This document shows, piece by piece, positions 26,156 through 34,666 of a stretch of 64,000 nucleotides of DNA (position 1 is its first letter; every line of letters begins with the position of its first letter). The DNA is from an uncultured Rikenellaceae bacterium. GTDB lineage: Bacteria; Bacteroidota; Bacteroidia; Bacteroidales; Rikenellaceae. The notes below the pieces were generated by a model, which saw nothing but the letters and a program-made list of their open reading frames with translations, had not been told where the DNA came from and made no database searches. The stretch is taken from the NCBI GenBank assembly GCA_946486375.1, contig CAMLTW010000003.1, forward strand, positions 184,668-248,667, in the 5' to 3' direction. The position numbers and the translations under genes were made by a program.

Positions 26156-27142
26156 ATGAAATCGTTATTCCCCTTGTTTCTAAGCTTATTTTTTATAAGC
26201 TCATGTAAAAACGAAACTAAAAAGGAAATATCCTTTTCAGACATTCAATCGGTTGTCGGTGAGAAAATAGCCATACATGAAAGGATATATCCGGATTTTT
26301 TTCATATAAAGTCCGATTATTTAATTGTATCCAGCAGTAAGACCGATACAATGCTATATGTTTACTCTTTACCCCAGCTCGAATTTATTAGCAGTGCAGG
26401 GAGAAAAGGACGAGGGCCTAATGAAATTCCCTTATTCCCGATGTTTTGCAACTCGGAATCGGAAACATCGTTATATATTTGGGGTTATACGCCCTCTTCT
26501 TTAAAAAAGATTTCTTTCGATGAGGCCGGGAAGTTTATATATGAAAGCGATATTCGTTTGAATTTTTACGATGCTTTTAATAACATGTACCTGGAGGATG
26601 ATTTATCTTTGATTTATTATTCGCCGACCGAATTGGTGATCAAAAAATACAGTGTAAAGGATCGGAAAATAACCGATGAAATAATATTCAAATCGGACAA
26701 AACGCTTGGGTCGTATAACCCGGAAATCGGTGTAGCGGATATCGGGCCTTCTCATATCGTTTACGCATTCGAATTCAAAAAACAAATAAACATTTACGAT
26801 AAAAGGAATTTCGAATTGCTTACTGTTCTGACAGATAACGAATCTTATGATCCGCCCGCCCCTTCGGAACCTCAAGGCATCGTAAGACAGTACTACAACA
26901 TTATAGCAGGAGATAAACGTTTTTATGCCTTGTCTCCGAGCAAGAGAAAAGACGAAGATTCAGAGGGAAAAACGTTGATGGAAGTTTTCGATTATAAAGG
27001 AAATCCTGTTGGTAAATACGAATTCGATACGTTTTTAAATCCTTGTATCATCGACGAGAAACGAGGATATGTATATGGTTATTCATCTGTTTACCCGGAT
27101 TCCTTTTTAAAGTATAAGCTTGGCTTCGCCAAAGTAAGTTGA
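26156..27142 (+). CDS. BF3164-like beta-propeller lipoprotein
   Basis: 328 residues. A short signal peptide ends FFISSC, so Cys17 is probably lipidated. The body has repeated strand blocks and the motif GRKGRGPNE at about residues 82-90, matching GRKGKGPRE in the lipoprotein at 55280-56320; both fit the TolB-like six-bladed propeller family of Bacteroidota (BF3164 type). The function is unknown. The gene is visibly AT-richer than its neighbours, with many AAA, ATA and TTT codons, suggesting a different origin or weak expression. No regulator or transporter accompanies it. Confidence 0.75.
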   Translation: MKSLFPLFLSLFFISSCKNETKKEISFSDIQSVVGEKIAIHERIYPDFFHIKSDYLIVSSSKTDTMLYVYSLPQLEFISSAGRKGRGPNEIPLFPMFCNSESETSLYIWGYTPSSLKKISFDEAGKFIYESDIRLNFYDAFNNMYLEDDLSLIYYSPTELVIKKYSVKDRKITDEIIFKSDKTLGSYNPEIGVADIGPSHIVYAFEFKKQINIYDKRNFELLTVLTDNESYDPPAPSEPQGIVRQYYNIIAGDKRFYALSPSKRKDEDSEGKTLMEVFDYKGNPVGKYEFDTFLNPCIIDEKRGYVYGYSSVYPDSFLKYKLGFAKVS

Positions 27143-27230
27143 CCCCATAAAACAGAGTAAGAAGACGACCGATTCGGGAAGACCGGCGCCGGATATGCCA
27201 CCGAAGCGGAACCGACAAAACGAGCCTTCC

Positions 27231-28310
27231 ATGAGAAAGACCAAACTGTTTCTCTGCGCCCACCTGAACAGGACCAATGCGCAAAACCTCAACTGCCTCG
27301 GTCTGGCCCTTCATTTGGACACCCGGAAATACGATGTCCGGGCGATGGTTTACGACAAGGGGGATTTCGACCTGCCTCCCCTGCCCGGTATCCGGTTGTG
27401 GAAATGCCGCTGGCCCTATAAGGCGTGCCGGTATTGGTATATTCTGAAAGCGGCAGCGACCTGCGACCTGCTTTACCTGCCCAAACGGGATGCCGTTCCC
27501 TACACCTCCTTTTTATTGAAACTGTTCCGGACGCGGTCTTTTCTGACGGTGGAAGGGGTGATCACGGGCGAGCGTTTCGAAAAAATCATCCGGCAACTGG
27601 GGTCGGAAGAAAAAACGCGCAGGAATTTCAATTTTACGGACTATTCCTTTTCGATTTCCCGTTTCATGGCCGACTACAATTTCAAGCGGCTGGGCATCCG
27701 GTCGGACGGCATCCTGCATCTGGGAATCGTTTCCGAACCGTTCCGGAATACGGTCGTGCGGGGAGAAAATATGCGAAATGTCGTCTTCATCGGCAACGAT
27801 ATTGCAGGAAAGGGAATCGGGGATTATCTGGATGCGGCGGCGGAATTTCCCGAACTGACCTTCCACGTGATCGGCGGGAACGGCCGGTTCGACCTGGAAG
27901 GGGAAACGGCCCGGCGGAGCCTTTCCAATGTGGTTTATCACGGGAATTTGTCTCACGTGCAATTATGCGGGGTGCTAAAGGAAATGGATATCCTGTATCT
28001 TCCTTCCCGAAGCGAAGGTTTCCCCAAAGTGGTGCTCGAATGCGCGGCGGCGGGCATTCCCTCCATTTTGTACGGAGATTACGGAGCGGATGAATGGCTG
28101 AAGCACGGGATCAATGGATGGGTGGTCGATACGCCGCAGGAAGCCCGCAGCGTTATTGCAGAACTGATGCGATTCCCCGGAACGCTGGGCCGGATGGCGT
28201 CCGAATGCGTAGCCCTGGCGGAACATTACGACTGGAAAAATCGAATCGCGGATTGGGAAAAAGCCATCGAGGGAATCATGAAGTCTTCCCGGAAACGAAG
28301 CCATAATTAA
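27231..28310 (+). CDS. GT4-type glycosyltransferase
   Basis: About 359 residues with a GT-B fold. The C-terminal donor-binding half shows NVVFIGNDIAGKGIGDYLDA, FHVIGGNGRF, the LYLPSRSEGFPKVVLECAAAGIPSIL nucleotide-sugar block with the E-x7-E pattern, and the NGWVVDTPQE end. The acceptor-binding N-terminal half (KLFLCAHLNRTNAQNL) gives no acceptor specificity. Members transfer hexoses to cell-surface glycans or lipids. I chose the ATG at 27231 because the protein then starts MRKTKLFLC; an in-frame ATG at 27195 would add 12 polar residues. It is followed 8 bases later by nhaA. Confidence 0.85.
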   Translation: MRKTKLFLCAHLNRTNAQNLNCLGLALHLDTRKYDVRAMVYDKGDFDLPPLPGIRLWKCRWPYKACRYWYILKAAATCDLLYLPKRDAVPYTSFLLKLFRTRSFLTVEGVITGERFEKIIRQLGSEEKTRRNFNFTDYSFSISRFMADYNFKRLGIRSDGILHLGIVSEPFRNTVVRGENMRNVVFIGNDIAGKGIGDYLDAAAEFPELTFHVIGGNGRFDLEGETARRSLSNVVYHGNLSHVQLCGVLKEMDILYLPSRSEGFPKVVLECAAAGIPSILYGDYGADEWLKHGINGWVVDTPQEARSVIAELMRFPGTLGRMASECVALAEHYDWKNRIADWEKAIEGIMKSSRKRSHN

Positions 28311-28318
28311 TTTTTCAT

Positions 28319-29662
28319 ATGCAGCATTTCAAACGCCACCGACGCCTTTACCGGTTTTTCATGCGCCGGAACCGCTTTACCCACAGTCAGTGGGCAGGCG
28401 GCACCATCCTGCTGGTCTGCGCCCTTGTGGCCATTCTGCTGGCCAACCTCGACGCGACCCGCGAACTGTACCACCGGTTCTGGCAACAGAAGGTGACGCT
28501 CGGCGTGGAAGGTTTCGGGCTGAGCAACCGAACGGTCGAAGAATGGATCAACGACGGATTGATGGTGGTCTTCTTCTTCGCGGTGGGACTGGAAATCAAG
28601 CGGGAAATCATCGCCGGTCAGCTTTCCACCCTGAAACAGGCGGGACTTCCCATCGCTGCGGCAGTGGGCGGCATGCTCTTTCCCGCCCTGATCTATCTGG
28701 CCTTCAACATCGGCGGCCCCGCGGAAAGCGGTTGGGGCATCCCCACGGCCACCGACATCGCTTTCGCCCTGGGAGTGCTTTCACTGTTGGGCGATCGCGT
28801 TCCCCTTTCCATGAAGGTGTTTCTGACGGCGCTGGCCATCGTGGACGACCTGGGAGCGATTCTCCTCATTGCTCTTTTCTATTCTTCCCACATCGACTGG
28901 GGAATGCTGACGGCCGCCGCCGTTACGTTTTCCTTCCTGTTCATGCTCAACCGGCTGAAGGTGTACCGGATGAAATACTACATCCTGCCGAGCCTCCTGC
29001 TGTGGATTCTGTTCCTGCATTCTGGCATCCACGCCACGATCGCGGGCGTGATCGTAGCCATGACGATTCCCTCGACGCCCCGGTACAGCAAAAAGTATTT
29101 CATCTACAAGGTCAAAAATCTTTATAAAGCTTTCGTGTACGAAGACCGGAAAGAGGTGGAGGTGCTGGGAAACGAAAAGCAGCACGAGTATCTGCAGGCC
29201 ATCCGGCTCATCAGCCGCAACGCCATCAGTCCTTCCCAGCGGCTTGAATACGCTCTACATCCGACCGTCACATTTTTTATCATGCCTTTGTTCGCTTTGG
29301 CCAACGCCGGAGTGGAGATCGATACGGCGCGGTTGGGAACGCTGGTGAGCGCTCAGTCGCTGGGAATCTTCTTCGGCTTGATTCTGGGAAAACCTCTGGG
29401 TATCTTTCTTTTGTCCCGGTTTACGGTACGTCTCGGATGGTGCGTGAAACCGGCTGGCATTTCCTGGATGACTTTTCTGGCGGTGGCCTGTCTGGGCGGA
29501 ATCGGTTTCACCATGTCGATCTTCATCGACACGCTGGCGTTCGACGACCCGGCGATGGTTTCCACCGGCAAGGCGGCGATTTTGCTGGCATCGTTCACCG
29601 CAGGCTTCATCGGATGGCTGATGATCACTTTGGCATCGAAATTGAAAACTCATCCCCGCTGA
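28319..29662 (+). CDS. nhaA: Na+/H+ antiporter NhaA
   Basis: 447 residues with about twelve membrane helices. NhaA exports Na+ in exchange for protons. Family marks include VEEWINDGLMVVFFFAVGLEIKREI, the GWGIPTATDIAFALG segment and ALAIVDDLGAILLIALFY, which carries the paired aspartates of the ion site (VDDLGA). It is longer than E. coli NhaA (388), with an added hydrophilic loop (about 255-290). The 8-base gap after the glycosyltransferase gene suggests joint transcription, though no functional tie is evident. Confidence 0.95.
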   Translation: MQHFKRHRRLYRFFMRRNRFTHSQWAGGTILLVCALVAILLANLDATRELYHRFWQQKVTLGVEGFGLSNRTVEEWINDGLMVVFFFAVGLEIKREIIAGQLSTLKQAGLPIAAAVGGMLFPALIYLAFNIGGPAESGWGIPTATDIAFALGVLSLLGDRVPLSMKVFLTALAIVDDLGAILLIALFYSSHIDWGMLTAAAVTFSFLFMLNRLKVYRMKYYILPSLLLWILFLHSGIHATIAGVIVAMTIPSTPRYSKKYFIYKVKNLYKAFVYEDRKEVEVLGNEKQHEYLQAIRLISRNAISPSQRLEYALHPTVTFFIMPLFALANAGVEIDTARLGTLVSAQSLGIFFGLILGKPLGIFLLSRFTVRLGWCVKPAGISWMTFLAVACLGGIGFTMSIFIDTLAFDDPAMVSTGKAAILLASFTAGFIGWLMITLASKLKTHPR

Positions 29663-29760
29663 AACCCGTGGAAGCCGAAAACATTTTCGTCTCCTTTTCC
29701 CAGCTCGGACGCCGGAATTAAATATTGCCGGGAGGAATAGGAATTTGGATGTTTTTGATA

Positions 29761-29768
29761 TACTTTTG
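29761..29768 (+). promoter_or_regulatory. -7 box (TACTTTTG) for the FKBP lipoprotein
   Basis: TACTTTTG 28 bases before the gene start. No TTTG at ideal spacing. Confidence 0.55.
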
Positions 29769-29796
29769 CCGTGTAAATTAATTTTGTATTAATACT

Positions 29797-30492
29797 ATGA
29801 TGAAAAAATCAATCCTTCTGCTTGCTGTCGTCGGAGTTACGGCATTCAGCGCCTGTCACAACAGCGGCTCGAAAAGCCTGAAAACAGAGTCCGACTCGCT
29901 GGCTTACGCCATCGGAACCGACTTCGGCATGTCCCTGAAGAATGTAGACAGCACGATCGATGTGAACGTTCTGGCGAATGCCATCCGGGATGCCCTGAAG
30001 AACAAGCCGGGAATGACCCCGGAAGCCAGCCAGGCTTTCATCCGGGAATACTTCATGGTGAGAAAACCGGCCAAGACGAAGAAAGAATCCGAAGATTTCA
30101 TCGCAAACGTGGTGAAAAACAATAAAAATGCGGTACAGACTTCCAGCGGTCTGGTGTATGAAGTCATCGAAGAAGGCGGTGCCAAGGCTACGCAGAACGG
30201 AGATACGGTCGTCGTGCATTATACGGGAACCTTCCCGAACGGGACGAAATTCGACTCTTCCCACGACCGGAACCAGCCGGCGACTTTCCCGCTGAGCAAC
30301 GTGATTCCGGGATGGACGGAAGGTATGAAACTGGTCGGCAAAGGCGGAAAAATCAAACTGTGGATTCCTTCCGACCTGGCTTACGGCGAACAGGGGAACT
30401 ACGGAATCGCTCCGAATCAGGCGCTGGTTTTCGACGTGGAAATTCTGGATGTAAAACCGGCTGTCGCTGCGGATTCCACGGCCAGGAAGTAA
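29797..30492 (+). CDS. FKBP-type peptidyl-prolyl isomerase lipoprotein (FkpA/Mip-like)
   Basis: 231 residues. The signal peptide ends VTAFSAC, giving lipidation at Cys20. A helical dimerization region (about 30-115) precedes the FKBP domain (about 120-220), with VVVHYTGTFPNGTKFDSS, the TFPLSNVIPGWTEGMKLV active-site block, and KIKLWIPSDLAYGEQG. Such proteins act as folding helpers in the periplasm. A second in-frame ATG lies one codon after the first. Its terminator overlaps the next promoter. Confidence 0.93.
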   Translation: MMKKSILLLAVVGVTAFSACHNSGSKSLKTESDSLAYAIGTDFGMSLKNVDSTIDVNVLANAIRDALKNKPGMTPEASQAFIREYFMVRKPAKTKKESEDFIANVVKNNKNAVQTSSGLVYEVIEEGGAKATQNGDTVVVHYTGTFPNGTKFDSSHDRNQPATFPLSNVIPGWTEGMKLVGKGGKIKLWIPSDLAYGEQGNYGIAPNQALVFDVEILDVKPAVAADSTARK

Positions 30493-30547
30493 TCGTTTCG
30501 GATACGCAAATCCGATCCGAAAAACGGATTCGATTCCGATTATCGAC

Positions 30548-30578
30548 AAAAAAGCGGGGGATTTCCCCGCTTTTTTTT
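30548..30578 (+). terminator. Terminator after the FKBP gene
   Basis: GCGGGG / CCCCGC stem with flanking A6 and T8. The T-run runs directly into the -7 box of the next gene. Confidence 0.9.
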
Positions 30579-30585
30579 ACTTTTG
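30578..30585 (+). promoter_or_regulatory. -7 box (TACTTTTG) for the cyclophilin gene
   Basis: TACTTTTG 21 bases before the start, immediately after the terminator T-run. Confidence 0.6.
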
Positions 30586-30606
30586 TCCTAAATACAAGGG
30601 ATTATT

Positions 30607-31044
30607 ATGAGAAAAGCGGAGATTCACACTTCCAAAGGCGTGATGAAAGTGAATTTTTTTGAGCAGGATGCTCCGGGAACGGTGGAAAACTTTTGCAAAT
30701 TGGCCAAAAGCGGCTTTTACGACGGGCTGACTTTTCACCGCGTGATCCCCGGTTTCGTCATTCAGGGCGGCTGCCCGAAAGGAGACGGCACCGGCGGGCC
30801 GGGCTATACCATCAAATGCGAGACTTCGGGCGGCAACCAGCATCACGACCGCGGCGTGCTGTCGATGGCCCATGCGGGGAAAGACACGGGCGGATCGCAG
30901 TTTTTCATTTGCCATAACCGCGAGAATACGAAGCATCTGGACGGGGTGCATACCGTATTCGGAAAAGTATACGAGGGACTGGACGTGCTCGACGACATCC
31001 GGCGCGGCGACGAAATCGAAAAAATCGTAATCATAGAGGAATAA
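30607..31044 (+). CDS. Cyclophilin-type peptidyl-prolyl isomerase
   Basis: 145 residues, a minimal cyclophilin of the PpiB type without a signal peptide, so cytoplasmic. Active-site stretches are [18 protein letters not shown], with the catalytic Arg in FHRV, then [16 protein letters not shown] and [11 protein letters not shown]. It catalyses cis-trans isomerization of X-Pro bonds. The DUF3127 gene begins one base after its stop, so the two are probably one operon. Confidence 0.95.
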   Translation: MRKAEIHTSKGVMKVNFFEQDAPGTVENFCKLAKSGFYDGLTFHRVIPGFVIQGGCPKGDGTGGPGYTIKCETSGGNQHHDRGVLSMAHAGKDTGGSQFFICHNRENTKHLDGVHTVFGKVYEGLDVLDDIRRGDEIEKIVIIEE

Positions 31045-31045
31045 A

Positions 31046-31414
31046 ATGGAACTGGAAGGAAACGTTTTTCGGGTATTGCCGGTCGTAAAAGGGACGAGCG
31101 CCCGGGGAGAATGGTCGAAACAGGAAATCGTCATCGAAATGCCGACGGAGTTCAACCGGAAGGTATGCGTGAGTTTCTGGGGGGACAAAGTGCAGGATGT
31201 CGCAGCCATGCGGGAAGGCGACAAGGTAAACCTTTCCGTGAACATCGAGTCCAGGGAATACAACGGACGCTGGTTCACCGAGGTGCGGGCCTGGAAGGTC
31301 ACCCGGCCCCATGCGGGAACTACGCCTCCCGTCGCTCCGATGGAAATGCCTCCCATCGGAGTGAACGATTTCGAGGGAAGCGCTTCGGAAGAAACCGACG
31401 ATCTCCCGTTCTGA
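31046..31414 (+). CDS. DUF3127 OB-fold-like protein with SSB-like C-terminal tip
   Basis: 122 residues. The first 90 match DUF3127: ELEGNVFRVLPVVKGTS, QEIVIEMP and the KVCVSFWGDKVQ strand, a beta-barrel-like arrangement as in OB folds. A Pro-rich linker follows and the protein ends SEETDDLPF, close to the acidic DDIPF tip with which single-stranded DNA-binding proteins recruit repair and replication enzymes. This suggests a DNA-linked role (inference). It is coupled to the cyclophilin gene with a one-base gap. Confidence 0.82.
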   Translation: MELEGNVFRVLPVVKGTSARGEWSKQEIVIEMPTEFNRKVCVSFWGDKVQDVAAMREGDKVNLSVNIESREYNGRWFTEVRAWKVTRPHAGTTPPVAPMEMPPIGVNDFEGSASEETDDLPF

Positions 31415-31444
31415 GCGGACAGATATTTTTCTGTCCGAAAGCAT

Positions 31445-31475
31445 AAAAAGCGCCCCGAAACCGGGACGCTTTTTT
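31445..31475. terminator. Bidirectional terminator
   Basis: AAAAAGCG and CGCTTTTTT arms with an inner CCCG/CGGG and AAAC loop. It lies between the convergent DUF3127 and GHL10-type genes. Confidence 0.88.
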
Positions 31476-31496
31476 CATAGCCTCTTTCCGGCCCTT

Positions 31497-32990
31497 TTAA
31501 TCTTCTGCTGCGACCGCCCAGACCGGCTCGCTTTCCAGATGGGTCGCACTGAGCGCTGTCACCGCATACCGGTAACCGATCCCGTTCTTACCGTCTTCCG
31601 GCATCGGAAGCCGGATGTCATGGCTGCCCGTAACCGCCACGAGGTGCTCCGGGTCCGAAAAATCGGCTTTTTCCCCTTTCCGGAAACGGTAAACCGCATA
31701 ACGCCGGCTCCCTTCTTCCGGCTGCCAGTTCATGCGCACAAACCCTTCTTCCACCCAAACCACGGGAGAACCGGGTGCTTCCGCCGGTACGGGACGGATG
31801 CGGGGATTTTCAGGAGGCAGGGATTTCGACCGGTAAACCGATTCCTTCAGCGCCTTCCGCAATTCCGGATTCAGCAGGGACTTGGCGCTGTACATAATCG
31901 AACCGCCGATGCCGGCCAGCGTCCGGTTCAACCGGATCTGACGGATGATTTCTTCGGGGGTTTTCCATGCCTTCGTTCCGGACGAAGGAGTGATCCGATA
32001 AGAGGCGTGTCCGATATACAGCGGCGTTTTGTAGGCATTTCGGTTCCACCATTCGGCCAATACGCGATAGTCCGCCGCAGGGAAACCGATATGCCAGTAC
32101 AACTGCGGTGCGGCGTAGTCGATCCACCCTTCCCGCTCCCATTTCAGAATGTCGGCGTAAAGATCGTCGTAGTTGGTCTGTCCGGCTCGGGTCGCGGAGC
32201 CTTTCGGGTCCCGATCCTTATTCCGCCATACGCCGAAAGGAGAAATGCCGAATTCCACCCACGGCTTCACCGCTTTGATCGTATCCCGGATTTGCCGGAT
32301 GATCCGATCCACGTTGTCCCGGCGCCAGTCGTCCTTGCTTTTGAAACCGCGGGGATCGCGCCGGAATTCCCTTTCGTCGGGAAATTCCTCTCCGGCCACC
32401 CGGTACGGGTAGAAGTAATCGTCCATATGGACGGCGTCTATGTCGTAATGCCGCACGATGTCGGCCACCACCCGGCAGATGTAATCCCGGTTTTCCCGCA
32501 GGGCCGGATGCAGGTAGGCCGTTTTTCCGTACTGGACGATGCGTTCGGGGTGCCTCTGTAAAAGGTGATCCCTTCCGGCCAAAAATCGATCCGCACTGTC
32601 GAGCCAGACCCGATAGGGGTTGATCCACACATGAACGAGCATTCCCCGCCGGTCGCATTCGTCGATTACGTACTGCAAGGGGTCGAAGGACGGAGCCCTG
32701 CCCTGCTCTCCCGTCAGCCAGTGCGACCACGGCTCATGGGCGGACTGGTAGAAAGCGTCCGCCGTAGGCCTTATCTGGAAAACTACGCAATTCAAATTCG
32801 CATCCGAGGCGGCGTCCAGCAACCCGTTCATTTCGTGTTGCAAAGCTGCAGGATCGGTCGTCTGGGATCGCGGCCAATCGATGTTGGCCACCGTAGCGAT
32901 CCACATGCCCCGCAGTTCCCGTTTCGGCGGATGCGCACAGGAGACCGAAACGATCAGAAGCCCCCAGAATAGCAATCGTATCTTTTTCAT
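31497..32990 (-). CDS. GHL10-type glycosidase lipoprotein with fibronectin-like tail
   Basis: About 497 residues. The signal peptide ends VSVSC with Cys16 or so lipidated; I chose the ATG at 32990 (MKKIRLLFWG). The body matches the glycosyl-hydrolase-like 10 (DUF187, YngK) family: ELRGMWIATVANIDWP, CVVFQIRPTADAFY, VHVWINPYRVW, AVHMDDYFYPY and EFGISPFGVWRN, followed by YAAPQLYWHIG. A fibronectin type III-like module sits at the C-terminus (about 400-495). Family members are thought to cleave glycans, some peptidoglycan-derived, but the substrate here is unknown. A TATTTTTG box lies at 33009-33016. Confidence 0.85.
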   Translation of the reverse strand: MKKIRLLFWGLLIVSVSCAHPPKRELRGMWIATVANIDWPRSQTTDPAALQHEMNGLLDAASDANLNCVVFQIRPTADAFYQSAHEPWSHWLTGEQGRAPSFDPLQYVIDECDRRGMLVHVWINPYRVWLDSADRFLAGRDHLLQRHPERIVQYGKTAYLHPALRENRDYICRVVADIVRHYDIDAVHMDDYFYPYRVAGEEFPDEREFRRDPRGFKSKDDWRRDNVDRIIRQIRDTIKAVKPWVEFGISPFGVWRNKDRDPKGSATRAGQTNYDDLYADILKWEREGWIDYAAPQLYWHIGFPAADYRVLAEWWNRNAYKTPLYIGHASYRITPSSGTKAWKTPEEIIRQIRLNRTLAGIGGSIMYSAKSLLNPELRKALKESVYRSKSLPPENPRIRPVPAEAPGSPVVWVEEGFVRMNWQPEEGSRRYAVYRFRKGEKADFSDPEHLVAVTGSHDIRLPMPEDGKNGIGYRYAVTALSATHLESEPVWAVAAED

Positions 32991-33008
32991 TTTTTCGATG
33001 AAGCGCCG

Positions 33009-33016
33009 CAAAAATA
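33009..33016 (-). promoter_or_regulatory. -7 box (TATTTTTG) for the GHL10-type lipoprotein
   Basis: Minus-strand TATTTTTG 18 bases before the start. No clear -33 box. Confidence 0.5.
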
Positions 33017-33062
33017 GCGAAAGTTTTCCGCGCGGCCGTAGTGATTTAAGATTATATTTTGA

Positions 33063-33070
33063 TAATTTTG
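33063..33070 (+). promoter_or_regulatory. -7 box (TAATTTTG) for the DUF4861 lipoprotein
   Basis: Plus-strand TAATTTTG 27 bases before the ATG, divergent from the GHL10-type promoter. Confidence 0.5.
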
Positions 33071-33097
33071 CATCAGCATTTTAAATCCAATTCAACC

Positions 33098-34375
33098 ATG
33101 AAGAAAGTACTGTGTATGACCGTTTTGCTCGGTTTGATTTCGTGCACCGGGCAAAAAAAGGAACAAACCGTGGTCATTGAAAATCCCACGCAAAGCGCCC
33201 GACCCGATGAAGCCGTCGTGCTGAAGCGCGCTCAGCTCCGTTCCGCCGCCGACAACCTCGTGCCCGCCCTCGTGGATACAGCCGGCAACTATGCGGCTTC
33301 CCAGGTGGACGATCTCGACGGAGACGGCAAGTGGGATGAACTGGCTTTCGTAACCGACCTTGCGCCTGCAGAGAAAGTCACGTTTAAAGTCGTGTGGTTA
33401 GACCCGGCGCAGTATCCGAAGTTCCCCGTCCGCACCAATGTCCGGTACGGAAAGATGACCGTTCCGGGACACGTCGAGGAACAGGCCTCGGACATGCACT
33501 ACAAAGATACGGTTTATTTCATCAATACCGAAGGATACCCCTACCAGATGGACGGAATCGGCTGGGAAAACGACAAGGTCGGCTTCCGGCATTACTACGA
33601 CGGCCGCAACTGCCGCGATTATTTCGGCAAACGGGTTTCCGACATGGTGCTCGACACGGTCGGCCTCCGGGCGGACGGAACGCCGGGAGACACCTATCAT
33701 GTATGGGCCGACTGGGGACGCGATATCCTGAGTGTGAGTACATTCGGACTGGGCGGTCTGGGCGGATTGACGGACGACGGACGTTTCGTCCGGCTGGGAC
33801 GCGTGAACGCCGATCCGGTGGATGTGATAGATTCGACGGGATTCAGGCTCATTACCGAAGGGCCGGTACGGTCGATGTTCGAAGTGGATTTCTACGGCTG
33901 GGCGGTGGACAGCGCCACGAAGGTGAATTTCAAGGAAATCACCACCATCTGGGCCGGGAAATACAACTATGAAAACAAGGTGATCGCTCCGAACCTGCCG
34001 GCCGGTTTGTCGCTGATCACGGGGCTTCCTCGCAACTTCAACGACATGCCGCTGGAAAAGCTGGATTTTGGAAAACATGTGGCGATGACGACGCACGACC
34101 ATCAGTCTTATAACAAGGAATTCGTCATCGGTTTGGCCGTGTTGCTGCCCGACAGCAGCGTGGTCGAAATTTTCGATACGCCGGATGCGGACGCCGACCT
34201 GGCCGGAATGTGGTGTGCGAAACTCCGACTGGACGACAAGGGAGAAGCCTCCTACAAGGCGTTCGGCGCATGGGAACACCAGGATACGATGTTCCGCAAC
34301 CGCGATTATTTCAGGAATTTCATCAAAAGCGAAGGCGAACGGATGGATCATCCGGTTATCGTGACGGTGGAATAA
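33098..34375 (+). CDS. DUF4861 family lipoprotein
   Basis: About 425 residues, signal peptide ending LISC, then a domain of the DUF4861 family. It contains DDLDGDGKWDELAF, like a calcium-binding EF-type turn, and strand-rich blocks such as HVWADWGRDILSVSTFGLGGLGG. DUF4861 lipoproteins often belong to polysaccharide utilization loci for rhamnogalacturonan or ulvan breakdown (family knowledge), but no such locus surrounds it here. It is divergent from the GHL10-type gene, and the pair may be co-regulated. A strong terminator lies 85 bases downstream. Confidence 0.8.
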   Translation: MKKVLCMTVLLGLISCTGQKKEQTVVIENPTQSARPDEAVVLKRAQLRSAADNLVPALVDTAGNYAASQVDDLDGDGKWDELAFVTDLAPAEKVTFKVVWLDPAQYPKFPVRTNVRYGKMTVPGHVEEQASDMHYKDTVYFINTEGYPYQMDGIGWENDKVGFRHYYDGRNCRDYFGKRVSDMVLDTVGLRADGTPGDTYHVWADWGRDILSVSTFGLGGLGGLTDDGRFVRLGRVNADPVDVIDSTGFRLITEGPVRSMFEVDFYGWAVDSATKVNFKEITTIWAGKYNYENKVIAPNLPAGLSLITGLPRNFNDMPLEKLDFGKHVAMTTHDHQSYNKEFVIGLAVLLPDSSVVEIFDTPDADADLAGMWCAKLRLDDKGEASYKAFGAWEHQDTMFRNRDYFRNFIKSEGERMDHPVIVTVE

Positions 34376-34459
34376 TTCTTTAGCGGGTAAAAGGGGGGAG
34401 CTTTTCCCTGCAACGGAGACTGAAAAAGCGTTTCGGAAAATTCCAGTAACCTTAGAGCT

Positions 34460-34497
34460 GTGCAACAAGTTGATAGATAACTTGTTGCACTTTTTTT
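34460..34497 (+). terminator. Strong terminator after the DUF4861 gene
   Basis: Perfect 12-base-pair stem (34460-34471 with 34479-34490), loop of seven, and seven T. The same hairpin is read by the leftward open frame noted in this gap. Confidence 0.85.
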
Positions 34498-34576
34498 GAT
34501 GGGATGAGGTAACGATTAGGCAACGGTACTATTTTACGTTTTGTGCGTCGATATTCACAACCTCAAATAACTGATA

Positions 34577-34584
34577 CAAAGATA
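34577..34584 (-). promoter_or_regulatory. Minus-strand -7 box in the island's left flank
   Basis: TATCTTTG on the minus strand with TTTT 19 bases upstream, a near-consensus promoter pointing away from the GHKL-nuclease gene toward the 34452-34562 open frame. It could drive an antisense or small RNA or a decayed gene. Confidence 0.35.
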
Positions 34585-34640
34585 GTAAAATAATTGAGGA
34601 CAGAAAAAGTAGTTGTAACTTTATATAAAGTAAAAAATAT

Positions 34641-34648
34641 TACTTTTG
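34641..34648 (+). promoter_or_regulatory. -7 box (TACTTTTG) for the GHKL-nuclease gene
   Basis: TACTTTTG 18 bases before the ATG at 34667. The upstream TTTA at 34620-34623 is a poor -33 box. Confidence 0.55.
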
Positions 34649-34666
34649 AGAAATATTTGATTGATT

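Larger units (their letters stand above)
34376..34666. other. Gap before the GHKL-nuclease gene (left edge of AT-rich island)
   Basis: 291 bases. It holds the terminator hairpin at 34460-34497, then AT-rich DNA. A minus-strand TATCTTTG box lies at 34577-34584, and the plus-strand promoter box of the island gene at 34641-34648. Reading leftward there is a 36-codon stretch without stop (34562-34452, no ATG start). TATTTTAC/GTAAAATA repeat arms are present. G+C drops sharply from about 34500 rightward. Confidence 0.5.
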
